NCBI GenBank assembly: GCA_021773175.1
Contig: JAJFKO010000035.1
Span: 62,001-126,000 of the forward strand
Source of the DNA: Gammaproteobacteria bacterium
GTDB lineage: Bacteria; Pseudomonadota; Gammaproteobacteria; JAJFKO01
DNA length: 64,000 bases
Reading direction: 5' to 3'
Below are positions 16,272-26,198 of this stretch, one piece after another. Made by a program: the position numbers and the translations under genes. The notes under the pieces are model-generated. The model worked only from the letters and a program-made list of their open reading frames with translations. It had not been told where the DNA came from and did no database searches. Position 1 is the first letter of the stretch, and every line of letters starts with the position of its first letter.

Positions 16272-18893
16272 ATGTCTGAATTTGCAAAAGAAGTTGCTTC
16301 TATCAATATCGAAGATGAGCTAAAACAATCGTATCTTGACTACGCAATGAGCGTTATTGTCGGGCGAGCGTTGCCTGATGTGCGTGATGGTTTAAAACCT
16401 GTGCATCGACGTGCTTTATATGCAATGCATGAACTGAATAATGATTGGAATAAGCCTTATAAAAAATCTGCTCGTGTTGTCGGTGACGTGATCGGTAAAT
16501 ACCATCCGCATGGTGATACCGCTGTTTATGACACCATTGTACGTATGGCTCAGCCCTTTTCTTTGCGTTATATGTTGGTTGATGGCCAAGGTAACTTTGG
16601 TTCGGTTGATGGTGATGCGCCTGCAGCTATGCGTTATACCGAAGTGCGGATGTCGCGTTTTGCGCATCACTTATTGTCTGACCTAGAAAAAGAAACCGTT
16701 GATTTTGTACCTAACTATGATGGTAACGAGCATGCACCAAGTGTCATGCCAACCCGTATTCCTAATCTGCTTGTCAATGGCTCCTCTGGTATTGCTGTAG
16801 GGATGGCAACCAATATTCCGCCGCATAATCTTAACGAAGTGATTAATGCCTGTGTGGCATTGATAGATCAACCCGAGTTAACGATTGATGATTTATTAGA
16901 GTATATTCCTGGACCTGATTTTCCTACCTCCGGTATTATCAATGGCCGAGCGGGAATCGTTCAAGCTTATCGCACTGGTCGTGGCCGTATTTATATTCGT
17001 GCGCGTACCGATATTGAAGAAGACAAAAATAATGGTAAACAATCTATTATCATTCATGAATTGCCATACCAAGTTAACAAAGCACGTTTAATTGAGAAAA
17101 TTGCTGAATTGGTTAAACATAAAAAGCTTGAAGGTATTACGGCTTTGCGTGATGAGTCAGATAAAGATGGTATGCGTGTCGTGATTGAATTGCGCCGTGG
17201 TGAGATTGCTGAAGTGGTGCTTAATAATCTTTATGCGCATACACAAATGCAAGTCGTTTTTGGTATTAATATGGTTGCCTTAGAAGATTCACAACCACAT
17301 TTGATGAATCTTAAAGTTATTTTGCAGGCGTTTATCAAGCATCGCCGAGAAGTCGTAACGCGACGTACCGTCTTTGATTTGCGTAAAGCGCGGCAACGTT
17401 CCCATTTATTGGAAGGGCTCGGTGTTGCATTAAGCAATATTGACGAAGTTATTCGATTGATTAAAGCCGCTAAAAATCCACAAGAAGCTAAGCAAGCGCT
17501 ACTAGCGAAAACTTGGCAACCGGGTTTGGTTAAAACCATGATTCAAACATCAGATACCAGTGCTTTACGTCCAGATGAGTTGGCGCCGGAATTTGGTTTA
17601 CATGATGATAGCTACCGTTTATCACCAGAACAAGCTCAAGCTATTCTTGATTTACGCTTACATCGTTTAACCGGTTTAGAACAAGATAAGATTCTTGAGG
17701 AATATAAAAAGCTATTAGATATTATTTATGACTTGTTAGATATTTTGTCGAACCCTGATCGTTTAATGCGAGTTATTAAAGGTGAACTGCAAGAAATGAA
17801 AGAGCAGTTTGGTGATGCTCGTCGCACTGAAATTATTAGTTCGCAACTGGATTTATCATATGAAGATTTGATTAATGAAGAAGATTTAGTGGTAACCATA
17901 TCAAAACAAGGTTACGCCAAAGCACAATCTCTATCAGAATATCAAGCACAACGCCGTGGTGGTCGTGGTAAATCAGCAACACAAGTGAAAGATGATGATT
18001 ACATTGAACAATTATTAGTTGCTAGCAGCCATGACACTATTTTGTGTTTCTCTAGTATTGGTAAAGTATACTGGAAAAAGGTTTATGAGTTACCTAAAGC
18101 TGGGCGCAGCTCTAAAGGCCGTCCAATGATAAACCTACTGCCATTAAGCGAAAATGAACGCATTACAGCAATGTTACCGGTTAGAGATTTCGAGCAAGAA
18201 GCCTTTGTCTTTATGACAACGCGTTTTGCAACCGTGAAGAAAGTTAAGCTAGTTGATTTTTCTCGACCACGCGCTAATGGTATTCGTGCTGTTGAATTAG
18301 CAGAAGGCGATGAATTGATTGCGGTGGATATGACCAATGCTGATCAGAATGTAATGTTATTTACCAATGCGGGTAAAGTTATTCGTTTCCATGAAGAATT
18401 AGTGCGAGCAATGGGGCGTACTGCTCGAGGGGTTCGAGGCGTTAGATTGCAACCTGAGCAAGAAGTGATTTCGTTAATTGTCGTAAAACCAGAAGGTGCG
18501 ATCTTAACCGCAACAGAACATGGTTTTGGGAAGCGTACTGAAATTGATGAATATCGCCAAACTAGCCGTGGTGGACAGGGGGTTATTTCCATCCAAGTAA
18601 CGGACCGTAATGGACCTGTTGTTGGTGCGATACAAGTTAATGAAAATGATGAAGTGATGTTAATTACCGACCAAGGTACTTTAGTGCGTACTCGCGTCAG
18701 TGAAATTTCTAAAGTTGGACGTAATACCCAAGGCGTGAAATTGATTAATCTCACTAATGGTGAAAAGCTTATTGGTATTCAGCGTATTGTTATTCCAGAA
18801 GATGATGGCATGAATGATTCTGAGGAATCGCTTAATGAGTCAGAAGATTCTGGCGACAATACTGATTCTGAAATGGATTCGACAGAAGAATAA
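16272..18893 (+). CDS. gyrA: DNA gyrase subunit A
   Basis: 873 residues. The breakage-reunion domain carries [11 protein letters not shown] with the catalytic Tyr; the quinolone region is [12 protein letters not shown] with Thr83 and Asp87. The C-terminal beta-pinwheel includes the GyrA box QRRGGRGK. The protein ends in a long acidic Ser/Glu/Asp tail, common in gammaproteobacteria. It introduces negative supercoils with GyrB. serC begins 32 bp downstream, as in related genomes. Confidence 0.98.
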   Translation: MSEFAKEVASINIEDELKQSYLDYAMSVIVGRALPDVRDGLKPVHRRALYAMHELNNDWNKPYKKSARVVGDVIGKYHPHGDTAVYDTIVRMAQPFSLRYMLVDGQGNFGSVDGDAPAAMRYTEVRMSRFAHHLLSDLEKETVDFVPNYDGNEHAPSVMPTRIPNLLVNGSSGIAVGMATNIPPHNLNEVINACVALIDQPELTIDDLLEYIPGPDFPTSGIINGRAGIVQAYRTGRGRIYIRARTDIEEDKNNGKQSIIIHELPYQVNKARLIEKIAELVKHKKLEGITALRDESDKDGMRVVIELRRGEIAEVVLNNLYAHTQMQVVFGINMVALEDSQPHLMNLKVILQAFIKHRREVVTRRTVFDLRKARQRSHLLEGLGVALSNIDEVIRLIKAAKNPQEAKQALLAKTWQPGLVKTMIQTSDTSALRPDELAPEFGLHDDSYRLSPEQAQAILDLRLHRLTGLEQDKILEEYKKLLDIIYDLLDILSNPDRLMRVIKGELQEMKEQFGDARRTEIISSQLDLSYEDLINEEDLVVTISKQGYAKAQSLSEYQAQRRGGRGKSATQVKDDDYIEQLLVASSHDTILCFSSIGKVYWKKVYELPKAGRSSKGRPMINLLPLSENERITAMLPVRDFEQEAFVFMTTRFATVKKVKLVDFSRPRANGIRAVELAEGDELIAVDMTNADQNVMLFTNAGKVIRFHEELVRAMGRTARGVRGVRLQPEQEVISLIVVKPEGAILTATEHGFGKRTEIDEYRQTSRGGQGVISIQVTDRNGPVVGAIQVNENDEVMLITDQGTLVRTRVSEISKVGRNTQGVKLINLTNGEKLIGIQRIVIPEDDGMNDSEESLNESEDSGDNTDSEMDSTEE

Positions 18894-18925
18894 AATGAGT
18901 CACTACGGGCATATAAGGATTAGAG

Positions 18926-20011
18926 ATGACGCGAGCATATAATTTTGGTGCTGGTCCAGCCATGTTGCCTGAGGCAGTATTGCAGCAAACACAACAAGAA
19001 CTTCTCGATTGGCAAGATAGTGGTATGTCGATTATTGAAGTTGGTCATCGCTCTCCACCTTTTCGTAATTTGGTTATTGAAACTGAACAAGCTTTTCGAC
19101 AATTACTAGCAATCCCGGATAATTATCATGTGTTATTTATGCATGGTGGTGCGCGAGCACAATTTGCAGCGGTTCCTTTAAACCTATTAGGTGATAAGAC
19201 CTCGGCGGATTATCTTGATATTGGCTCATGGTCAACGAAAGCCGCAACAGAAGCAGATAAATATTGTCGTGTTAATATCGTTGCCAGTAGTCGTGAACAA
19301 AATTATACAACCATCCCCAATGAATCAGATTGGCAGTTAAATGCCGATGCAGCCTATTTTCATTATACGCCCAACGAAACGATTCATGGTTTAATGTATC
19401 CGCAAATTCCTGATGTTGGCAATGTTCCTTTGGTTGCAGATATGACATCGTATTTATTATCTGGACCACTTGATATTAGTAAATATGGCGTGATCTATGC
19501 TGCTTGTCAGAAGAATATATCCTGTTCAGGATTGACGGTGGTGATTGTGCGCGATGATTTATTGAATAGAGCCGCAGCGAGCACGCCAAGCTTTTTGCAA
19601 TATAAATTACAAGTTCAAGAGCACTCTCTCTACAATACACCGCCAACGTTTGCTATCTATTTAGCAAATCTAATGTGCCAGTGGGCTGAAGGGCTGGGTG
19701 GGCTTGATGAAATTGCCAAAAGTAATCAACAAAAAGCTGCAATGCTATATCAAACTATCGATAATAGTGGTGGCTTTTATACGAATAATATTGAAACACC
19801 ATGGCGTTCACAGTCGAATATTATTTTTCAATTAGCATCTACGGAATTAGAGCAACAATTTTTAAGTCAGGCCAGCGCACAGAACCTGCTCAATTTAAAA
19901 GGCCATCGAGAGCTCGGCGGGATGCGTGCCAGTCTTTATAATTCCATGCCAAAACAAGGGGTTATGGTGTTATGTGAGTTTATGCTGCAATTTCAACAAA
20001 AGTACTGTTAA
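18926..20011 (+). CDS. serC: Phosphoserine aminotransferase
   Basis: 361 residues, normal length. Starts with YNFGAGPAMLPEAVL and has the PLP-Lys context ACQKNISCSGLTVVIVRDD. It transaminates 3-phosphohydroxypyruvate in serine synthesis and, in many bacteria, also serves the pyridoxal phosphate pathway. It is 32 bp after gyrA and 102 bp before cmk; the pheA/tyrA/aroA genes that often follow serC are absent here. Confidence 0.97.
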   Translation: MTRAYNFGAGPAMLPEAVLQQTQQELLDWQDSGMSIIEVGHRSPPFRNLVIETEQAFRQLLAIPDNYHVLFMHGGARAQFAAVPLNLLGDKTSADYLDIGSWSTKAATEADKYCRVNIVASSREQNYTTIPNESDWQLNADAAYFHYTPNETIHGLMYPQIPDVGNVPLVADMTSYLLSGPLDISKYGVIYAACQKNISCSGLTVVIVRDDLLNRAAASTPSFLQYKLQVQEHSLYNTPPTFAIYLANLMCQWAEGLGGLDEIAKSNQQKAAMLYQTIDNSGGFYTNNIETPWRSQSNIIFQLASTELEQQFLSQASAQNLLNLKGHRELGGMRASLYNSMPKQGVMVLCEFMLQFQQKYC

Positions 20012-20113
20012 ATATCTGAATTTTTTAGTAAAATGGCGCCGATTTGTAGCTTTGTTAAGGAATTGCTCAGTTAGGGTTAACATGGTGAGCTGGATGGAAG
20101 GAGAGATGAACGG

Positions 20114-20815
20114 ATGTCAGATTCAAGCCCTGTAATAACAATCGATGGACCAAGTGGATCGGGTAAAGGCACAATTTGCCGTATGCTAGCTCAAACACTA
20201 GGCTGGCATTTATTAGATAGTGGCGCGTTATATCGCCTTTTAGCAATGGCAGCGAAGAATCATTCCGTTGCTTTTGAAGATGAAGCGACCTTAGAAGTAT
20301 TAGCTGGGCATCTTGATGCGCAGTTTATTACAGATGAACTAGATGGTAGAACACAAACTATTTTAGAAGGTGAAGATGTCACCGATACGATGAGAACTGA
20401 AGAGTGGGGTAATGCTGCATCGATTGTTGGTGCATTACCAGCGGTGCGACAAGCATTATTAGACAGACAGCGTGCATTTCGCGAGTGGCCAGGTTTGATA
20501 GCAGATGGTCGCGATATGGGAACCGTTATTTTTCCAGACGCGCAGTTAAAGATTTTTTTAGTAGCTAGTCGTGAGGAGCGTGCGAAAAGACGTTTTTTAC
20601 AACTGCAAGGAAAAGGTATCAAGGCTAATATCGAACAGATATTAGATGATATTGTAGAGCGTGATGATCGGGATATTAAACGTGCCGTCGCACCTCTAAA
20701 ACCAGCAGCGGATGCTATGTTAATTGACACCACTGGTGTGGATGTTGATGATGTACTGCATCGTGTGATGCAACAGGTGGAAAAACGTTTTGCGGATCAA
20801 ATTGTTTCGGCATGA
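20114..20815 (+). CDS. cmk: Cytidylate kinase
   Basis: 233 residues. P-loop [15 protein letters not shown] near the N terminus, LLDSGALYR, and the [13 protein letters not shown] motif with its conserved Arg/Asp. It phosphorylates CMP and dCMP. The start at 20114 follows AAGGAGAG at 20099-20106. Upstream of rpsA, as in most gammaproteobacteria. Confidence 0.96.
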   Translation: MSDSSPVITIDGPSGSGKGTICRMLAQTLGWHLLDSGALYRLLAMAAKNHSVAFEDEATLEVLAGHLDAQFITDELDGRTQTILEGEDVTDTMRTEEWGNAASIVGALPAVRQALLDRQRAFREWPGLIADGRDMGTVIFPDAQLKIFLVASREERAKRRFLQLQGKGIKANIEQILDDIVERDDRDIKRAVAPLKPAADAMLIDTTGVDVDDVLHRVMQQVEKRFADQIVSA

Positions 20816-20853
20816 GGTCAGCATTAAATTTTTCTTTTTTTAACTAAATAACC

Positions 20854-20876
20854 AATCATGGCGCAATGCTATGATT
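20854..20876 (+). other. Hairpin in the rpsA leader
   Basis: AATCATGGC-GCAAT-GCTATGATT forms a 9-bp stem (one G-U) with a 5-nt loop, 105 nt before the rpsA start. No T-run follows, so it is more likely a leader structure than a terminator. In E. coli the rpsA leader folds into hairpins used for translation and autoregulation; the parallel is inference. Confidence 0.4.
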
Positions 20877-20980
20877 AAAAGGTGCTCGAAACAAATTTCC
20901 TTTTGATTAATTGGATTAGTATGCCTTTATGGACTATGTTTATTTTTTTCGAGTGTAATTAACTTATAGGTAGAAATTAA

Positions 20981-22693
20981 ATGAGTGCAGTAAAAAGTTT
21001 TGCAGATTTATTTGCAGAGAGTTTAGAACAAACCAAAATGAAACAAGGTTCCATTATTTCGGGAACGGTTACTAATATAGATAAAAATGCGCGTCTAGTT
21101 ATTGTTTCATGTCCTTTCGTGAAATCAGACGGCGTTATTGCCATTGATCAGTTCTATGATGAAAATGGTGAAGTAGAAGTTCAGATCGGCGACGAAGTCG
21201 ATGTGGCTTTAGATGAATTCGAAGATGGCTTTGGTGAAACAATTTTATCTCGTGAACGTGCTAAACGTATCGTTGCTTGGGAAAATCTAGCTAAAGCACA
21301 TGAATCCAATGACACGGTAACCGGTATTATCACCGGCCGCGTTAAAGGTGGTTTTACTGTAGAAATTAATAAAGTACGTGCGTTTTTACCAGGCTCACTC
21401 GTTGATGTGCGGCCAGTACGTGACCCTTCATATTTAGAAGGCAAAGCACTCGACTTTAAAATTATTAAAGTTGATCGCAAACGTAATAATATTGTGGTTT
21501 CACGACGTGCTGTTGTGGAAGCAGAAAGTAGTGCAGAGCGTGATGCATTATTAGAGAACTTAATGGAAGGCCAAGAAGTTAAAGGTATCGTTAAAAATCT
21601 TACTGATTATGGTGTCTTTATTGATTTGGGTGGTATTGATGGCTTGTTACATATCACAGATATGTCATGGAAACGTATCAAACATCCAAGTGAAATGTTA
21701 GGTATTGGCGATGAAATTTTAGTGAAAGTACTGAAATTTGATAAAGATAAGAATCGTGTATCACTCGGCTTAAAACAATTAGGTGATGATCCATGGCGCC
21801 ATATTGCTGATCGTTATCCGGTCGGTACAAAATTCACAGGTAAAGTTACTAATCTTACCGATTATGGTTGTTTCGTTGAATTAGAAGAAGGTGTTGAAGG
21901 TTTAGTTCACGTTTCAGAAATGGATTGGACTAACAAAAACATTAATCCGAAGAAAGTGGTTCACTTGGAACAAGAAGTGGCGGTTATGGTCTTGGAAATT
22001 GATCCAGATAAACGTCGTATTTCTTTGGGTATCAAGCAATGCCAATCAAACCCTTGGGTTTCTTTCTCTGAAAACCATAAAGAGGGTGAAGTGCTTTCTG
22101 GAAAAATCAAATCGATTACCGATTTTGGTATCTTTATTGGTTTAGATGGCGATATCGATGGTTTAGTGCATTTGTCTGATATTTCTTGGACAGCTACCGG
22201 AGAGCAAGCGATTCGTGACTTTAAGAAAGGTCAGGATATTGAAGCTGCTATTCTGGGTATCGATGCTGATCGTGAGCGTATCTCATTAGGTATCAAACAA
22301 CTTGAGAGTGATCCATTCCAAGATTTTCTGAAAACAAATCCAGAAAACAGCTTGATAGCTGCAAAAGTGAAAGAAGTGAGTGCTAAGCGTGCAGTGTTAG
22401 CATTAACCGATTCTATTGATGGCTATTTACCTGTTTCTGAATTTAGTCGTGAGCGTGTTGCTGATTTACGTGAAATGGTCAATGTCGATGATGAGATTGA
22501 AGCTATGATTATGGGCGTAGATAGTAAAGGTCGTGGCATTGCTTTATCAATTAAAGCAAAAGATGCACCTCTTGGTAAACAGGATGGAGCAGAATCCTCT
22601 AGTGCTGGCTCAGCACCTGAGCCTATTTCTGCAACAACAACCTTGGGTGACCTTCTCAAGGAACAAATGGCAAATAGTAAAGAAGCTGACTAG
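20981..22693 (+). CDS. rpsA: 30S ribosomal protein S1
   Basis: 570 residues with six S1/OB domains; the last four show the repeated GxVxxITDYGxFVxL pattern (for example [20 protein letters not shown]). The C-terminal tail is Ser/Ala/Glu-rich. It binds mRNA and helps the 30S subunit start translation. The start has only a weak Shine-Dalgarno-like AGG far upstream, as expected for rpsA, whose leader works by structure. Confidence 0.97.
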   Translation: MSAVKSFADLFAESLEQTKMKQGSIISGTVTNIDKNARLVIVSCPFVKSDGVIAIDQFYDENGEVEVQIGDEVDVALDEFEDGFGETILSRERAKRIVAWENLAKAHESNDTVTGIITGRVKGGFTVEINKVRAFLPGSLVDVRPVRDPSYLEGKALDFKIIKVDRKRNNIVVSRRAVVEAESSAERDALLENLMEGQEVKGIVKNLTDYGVFIDLGGIDGLLHITDMSWKRIKHPSEMLGIGDEILVKVLKFDKDKNRVSLGLKQLGDDPWRHIADRYPVGTKFTGKVTNLTDYGCFVELEEGVEGLVHVSEMDWTNKNINPKKVVHLEQEVAVMVLEIDPDKRRISLGIKQCQSNPWVSFSENHKEGEVLSGKIKSITDFGIFIGLDGDIDGLVHLSDISWTATGEQAIRDFKKGQDIEAAILGIDADRERISLGIKQLESDPFQDFLKTNPENSLIAAKVKEVSAKRAVLALTDSIDGYLPVSEFSRERVADLREMVNVDDEIEAMIMGVDSKGRGIALSIKAKDAPLGKQDGAESSSAGSAPEPISATTTLGDLLKEQMANSKEAD

Positions 22694-22708
22694 AATATAG
22701 TCTATTTT

Positions 22709-22739
22709 AGGGCTGTGTCACAATTAGTGACGCAGTCCT
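22709..22739 (+). other. Long RNA hairpin between rpsA and ihfB (first of two)
   Basis: AGGGCTGTGTCAC-AATTA-GTGACGCAGTCCT gives a 13-bp stem in RNA, with two G-U pairs. No T-run follows. Possibly a processing or attenuation structure controlling the S1/IHF ratio. Confidence 0.5.
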
Positions 22740-22746
22740 GAAATGC

Positions 22747-22775
22747 TGGCTTGATCTTTTATGCGTATCAAGCCA
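22747..22775 (+). other. Second hairpin between rpsA and ihfB
   Basis: TGGCTTGAT and ATCAAGCCA form a 9-bp perfect stem with an 11-nt loop, 7 bp after the first hairpin and 49 bp before the ihfB start. Again no T-run. Confidence 0.5.
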
Positions 22776-22824
22776 AAATGTGCATCTTACTGATTTGTAG
22801 GCTAATTAACAAAAGGACACGGAT

Positions 22825-23148
22825 ATGACCAAATCTGAGTTAGTCGAAAAGCTGGCAAGCAAAGTCAATCACTTGCCATTTAAGGATGTTGAACAGATTG
22901 TTAAAAGCATTCTTGAAAAAATGACCGCAAGTTTAGCGAATCATAATCGTGTTGAGATTCGTGGCTTTGGTAGTTTTTCATTACATTACCGTGCACCACG
23001 CCAAGGTCGCAATCCTAAAACCGGTATTAAATTAGCTTTAAATGGAAAACATGTTCCTCACTTTAAGCCAGGTAAAGATTTGCGTGATAGAGTTAATGAA
23101 AACTATTTAGCTCAATTATCTAATCAAGCGGCAAATGAGAGTGATTAA
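22825..23148 (+). CDS. ihfB: Integration host factor subunit beta
   Basis: 107 residues. Bacterial HU/IHF fold with [15 protein letters not shown] and the DNA-intercalating arm [11 protein letters not shown]; starts [11 protein letters not shown] as in IhfB. It pairs with IhfA to bend DNA sharply. The position after rpsA is the usual one. Confidence 0.97.
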   Translation: MTKSELVEKLASKVNHLPFKDVEQIVKSILEKMTASLANHNRVEIRGFGSFSLHYRAPRQGRNPKTGIKLALNGKHVPHFKPGKDLRDRVNENYLAQLSNQAANESD

Positions 23149-23241
23149 GAGTACATCGTAGTATTTTACTCCAATACGATTTTCAATCATGTCATACCTA
23201 ACAGACATTCTATTTCCTATTTATTATAATAAGGAATCAAT

Positions 23242-23532
23242 ATGCGTATTATTAAGTTAATTTTCGTTCTCATTATTATTTTACTAGGGGCAAGCTTTGC
23301 TGTTCTCAATGCAAATGTAGTGCAGATTAATTATTACTTTGGTACGGCAAGTATGCCGCTGGTTTTATTATTACTTATAGTCTTTATTGTAGGTATCATT
23401 TTAGGCTTAATTTCTTTGTCTCTTTATACCATGAAACTAAAGCATCAAAATGCACAATTAAGCCATCGTGCCAGTATTGCAGAGAAAGAGATTTTTAATT
23501 TACGTCGAATTCCTCTAAAGGATACTCACTAG
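23242..23532 (+). CDS. lapA: Lipopolysaccharide assembly protein A
   Basis: 96 residues; two transmembrane helices (residues ~4-22 and ~36-62) followed by a short cytoplasmic coiled coil, the DUF1049/LapA layout. It acts with LapB at the inner membrane in control of LPS synthesis via LpxC turnover. Its stop overlaps the GTG start of lapB by one base. Confidence 0.93.
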   Translation: MRIIKLIFVLIIILLGASFAVLNANVVQINYYFGTASMPLVLLLLIVFIVGIILGLISLSLYTMKLKHQNAQLSHRASIAEKEIFNLRRIPLKDTH

Positions 23533-24719
23533 TGTGGCTTGATATTCTCATCTTTATCATTGTTATTATTTTAATGGGGCTTGCCTATTTAGTCGGTTGG
23601 TTTTTTGGTGTGAGAAGTCCAGGAAACGGCAAAAGCCCTAAATCTAGAGATCAACTCTCTCATGAATATTTTGTTGGTTTAAATTATTTATTGAATGAGC
23701 AACAAGATAAAGCGGTCGATGTTTTTATTAAAATGTTAGATGTTGATAGCGATACTGTTGAAACACATTTGGCATTAGGTAGTTTATTTCGTCGTCGTGG
23801 TGAAGTTGATCGTGCGATTCGAATTCACCAAAACCTTATTGCGCGGCCGCAATTAAATAAAGAACAGCGGATTCACTCTTTATTACAATTGGGGCAAGAC
23901 TATATGAGTGCCGGTGTGTTGGATCGAGCGGAACGATTATTTTTAGAGGTCGTTGATTCGGGTGCTGAATCTGGGGCAAGTCTACAATATTTGTTAGATA
24001 TTTATGAACAAGAAAAAGATTGGCAACAAGCTATTACCATTGCCAAGCGCTTGGAGTCGAGTGAAAATGCCGTAATGCGCAAAGAGATTGCGCATTATTA
24101 TTGTGAGCTAGCAGAATTAGCCAATCAGTCAGAGTCTCTAGATAAAATTTATGGTTATCTAAAAAAAGCGATTGCGATGGACCGACATTGTTTCCGGGCT
24201 AGCTTAATTCAAGCGCGTTTAGAGATGGAAACGGGAAATTATAAAACAGCGATAAAACTATATACAAAAACGATTAGCCAAGATCCTAATTTTATCGCAG
24301 ATAGTTTACATGAATTGCAAGAGTGCTATTTAAAACTTAATGATATTGAAGGTTTCTATAAGTTTTTACAAGCATGTATGCAGAATAATCCACGGATTTC
24401 AGTTGTATTGGCTGTGGCAGAATATTTACGCAGGAAACAAAATGATGATGCGGCCATTGAGTTTATTACTCAACATTTACAGCAATATCCTTCATTGCGA
24501 GGCCTCCAATACTTGATTGAATTACAGTTATCAAATGCAGGCATCGAAGCAAAAGAAGACTTAACCGTGCTACAAAACATCATGGAAAACTTTTTGCGAA
24601 ATAGACCTATCTATCGCTGTGAGCATTGCGGTTATTCAGGTAAGAAAATGCATTGGCAATGTCCTGGTTGTAAACGTTGGACAGCATTGCAGCCGATTCA
24701 TGGAATGGAAGGGGATTAA
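23532..24719 (+). CDS. lapB: Lipopolysaccharide assembly protein B (TPR plus rubredoxin-like zinc domain)
   Basis: 395 residues from a GTG start that shares its first base with the lapA stop (TAGTG). One N-terminal membrane helix, then TPR repeats and a C-terminal metal-binding domain with two CxxC pairs (CEHCGY ... CPGCKRW). In E. coli LapB links LPS level to FtsH-dependent LpxC degradation. The order ihfB-lapA-lapB is conserved. Confidence 0.95.
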   Translation: MWLDILIFIIVIILMGLAYLVGWFFGVRSPGNGKSPKSRDQLSHEYFVGLNYLLNEQQDKAVDVFIKMLDVDSDTVETHLALGSLFRRRGEVDRAIRIHQNLIARPQLNKEQRIHSLLQLGQDYMSAGVLDRAERLFLEVVDSGAESGASLQYLLDIYEQEKDWQQAITIAKRLESSENAVMRKEIAHYYCELAELANQSESLDKIYGYLKKAIAMDRHCFRASLIQARLEMETGNYKTAIKLYTKTISQDPNFIADSLHELQECYLKLNDIEGFYKFLQACMQNNPRISVVLAVAEYLRRKQNDDAAIEFITQHLQQYPSLRGLQYLIELQLSNAGIEAKEDLTVLQNIMENFLRNRPIYRCEHCGYSGKKMHWQCPGCKRWTALQPIHGMEGD

Positions 24720-24827
24720 TTTTTCCTGGTGAAAGTTTAGAGTCTGATTATTTCATTCTGATTGAAAGAACTCTGAAAATTTCTTTTAAAACGTTAACAT
24801 TATCTTCTGTTTTTATTCGTATTTTAT

Positions 24828-26165
24828 CTATTGCTCATGAAAGGCACGATTAAAGCTCTGCCATAATGGCGAAAAGAAATAATCGAACGGCGTACGCTTA
24901 TCACTAACAATCATGACTTCAGCAGGCATGCCAGGGTAGAGCGTAATATTCTTTAATTTTTTCAGCTGACCCTTATCAATAATGATGCGCGCTTTATAGT
25001 ACAGTTCGCCCGTTTGCTTATTTTCAAATGAGTCAGCAGAGATTTGTTCTACAGTCCCTAACAGGGCGGGTACATGACGCTGTTTGTATGATGAGAGACG
25101 TACTTTTGCAAGTAAACCAGGACGTACTACATCAACATCTAGCGGGCTAATATGGCCTTCAACAATAAGTTTATCTTGGCTGGGAACAAGGTCCATGAGT
25201 TTATCACCCGGTCTAACAACACCGCCAATGGTATGCATTTCTGTTCCGACCACGGTTCCTGCTTGAGGAGCAACAACGAGAGTACGTTGAAAAATATCTT
25301 GTGCCGATTTCAAACGATCAATAATATCGACAAGTTTAGATTGGCTTTCACGTAATTCTTCTAAAATCTCTTTACGCTGGTTTTCTTCATAGTTAAGCAG
25401 TTGAATTTTTGTTTCGCCAATTTTTTGATATTGCTGGGCGATTAAAGCTTTACTTTTATCGCGTTCACCAACTAATTTAGCTTCTTCGCGCTGTAAGCGT
25501 AGTAAGCGCGGTTTATCAATATAATTCTTTTTGCGTAATTCGATAACGGCTTTCAACTCTTCACGAACAAATCCCAGTTGTTTATCAGAAGAGTCAACTT
25601 GTGAATGTAAGCTATCAATTTGGCTTTTTAATTGCTTAATACGCTCATTTAAAATTAAGATAGTGCTCTTGCGAGAATCTTGTCGAGCTTTAAATAATGA
25701 TTTTTGACCATTTAAAATTTCAGTGATGTTAGGATTTTTCGATGCCTTAAGGGTCAACTCTTTTGGAAAGACTAACGAGGGTTTATTTTTAATTTCTGCA
25801 AGTAAACGTACGGTTAATGATTGCAGAATAGCTGCTTGGCTTTGTAATAGGCTTAATTTAACTTTTGATTGAGTCTCATCAAGTTTTAATAACGGATCGC
25901 CTTTTTTAACAAGCGCACCTTCACGCACATAAATCTTTTTGACAATACCACCTTCTAAATGTTGAATGGTTTTACGGTTGGTATCGACAGTAATTTTACC
26001 TTTAGCAATAGCGCCACTATCTAACGTTGTACTGATTGACCATATAAAAAATCCACTAATAAAAATCAATAAAATTAAAAAACCTATTAATACCGGTTTA
26101 CGAATGCTGGGACTATCGCTGGTTTGCGGTAGTGGTGTTTTGATAGCTTTTTTTGTTTGCTTCAT
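24828..26165 (-). CDS. Type I secretion periplasmic adaptor (HlyD family)
   Basis: 445 residues. One N-terminal membrane helix (residues ~27-48), the biotinyl-lipoyl half-motif GGIVKKIYVREGALVKKGDPL, a long coiled coil (residues ~100-290), then the C-terminal beta-barrel region with VEGHISPLDVDVVRPG. It bridges the inner-membrane ABC exporter to a TolC-type channel. It follows the ABC gene by 33 bp on the same strand. No TolC gene lies nearby. Confidence 0.92.
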   Translation of the reverse strand: MKQTKKAIKTPLPQTSDSPSIRKPVLIGFLILLIFISGFFIWSISTTLDSGAIAKGKITVDTNRKTIQHLEGGIVKKIYVREGALVKKGDPLLKLDETQSKVKLSLLQSQAAILQSLTVRLLAEIKNKPSLVFPKELTLKASKNPNITEILNGQKSLFKARQDSRKSTILILNERIKQLKSQIDSLHSQVDSSDKQLGFVREELKAVIELRKKNYIDKPRLLRLQREEAKLVGERDKSKALIAQQYQKIGETKIQLLNYEENQRKEILEELRESQSKLVDIIDRLKSAQDIFQRTLVVAPQAGTVVGTEMHTIGGVVRPGDKLMDLVPSQDKLIVEGHISPLDVDVVRPGLLAKVRLSSYKQRHVPALLGTVEQISADSFENKQTGELYYKARIIIDKGQLKKLKNITLYPGMPAEVMIVSDKRTPFDYFFSPLWQSFNRAFHEQ

Positions 26166-26198
26166 CTTTTCATGACTCCATGTCTTTATACTTAGTTG

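Noticed and set aside
16516-16540. Thr at GyrA position 83 as a quinolone-resistance mutation
   Set aside because: Thr83 is the natural residue in several gammaproteobacteria such as Pseudomonas aeruginosa; Asp87 is unchanged. No conclusion on resistance is justified.
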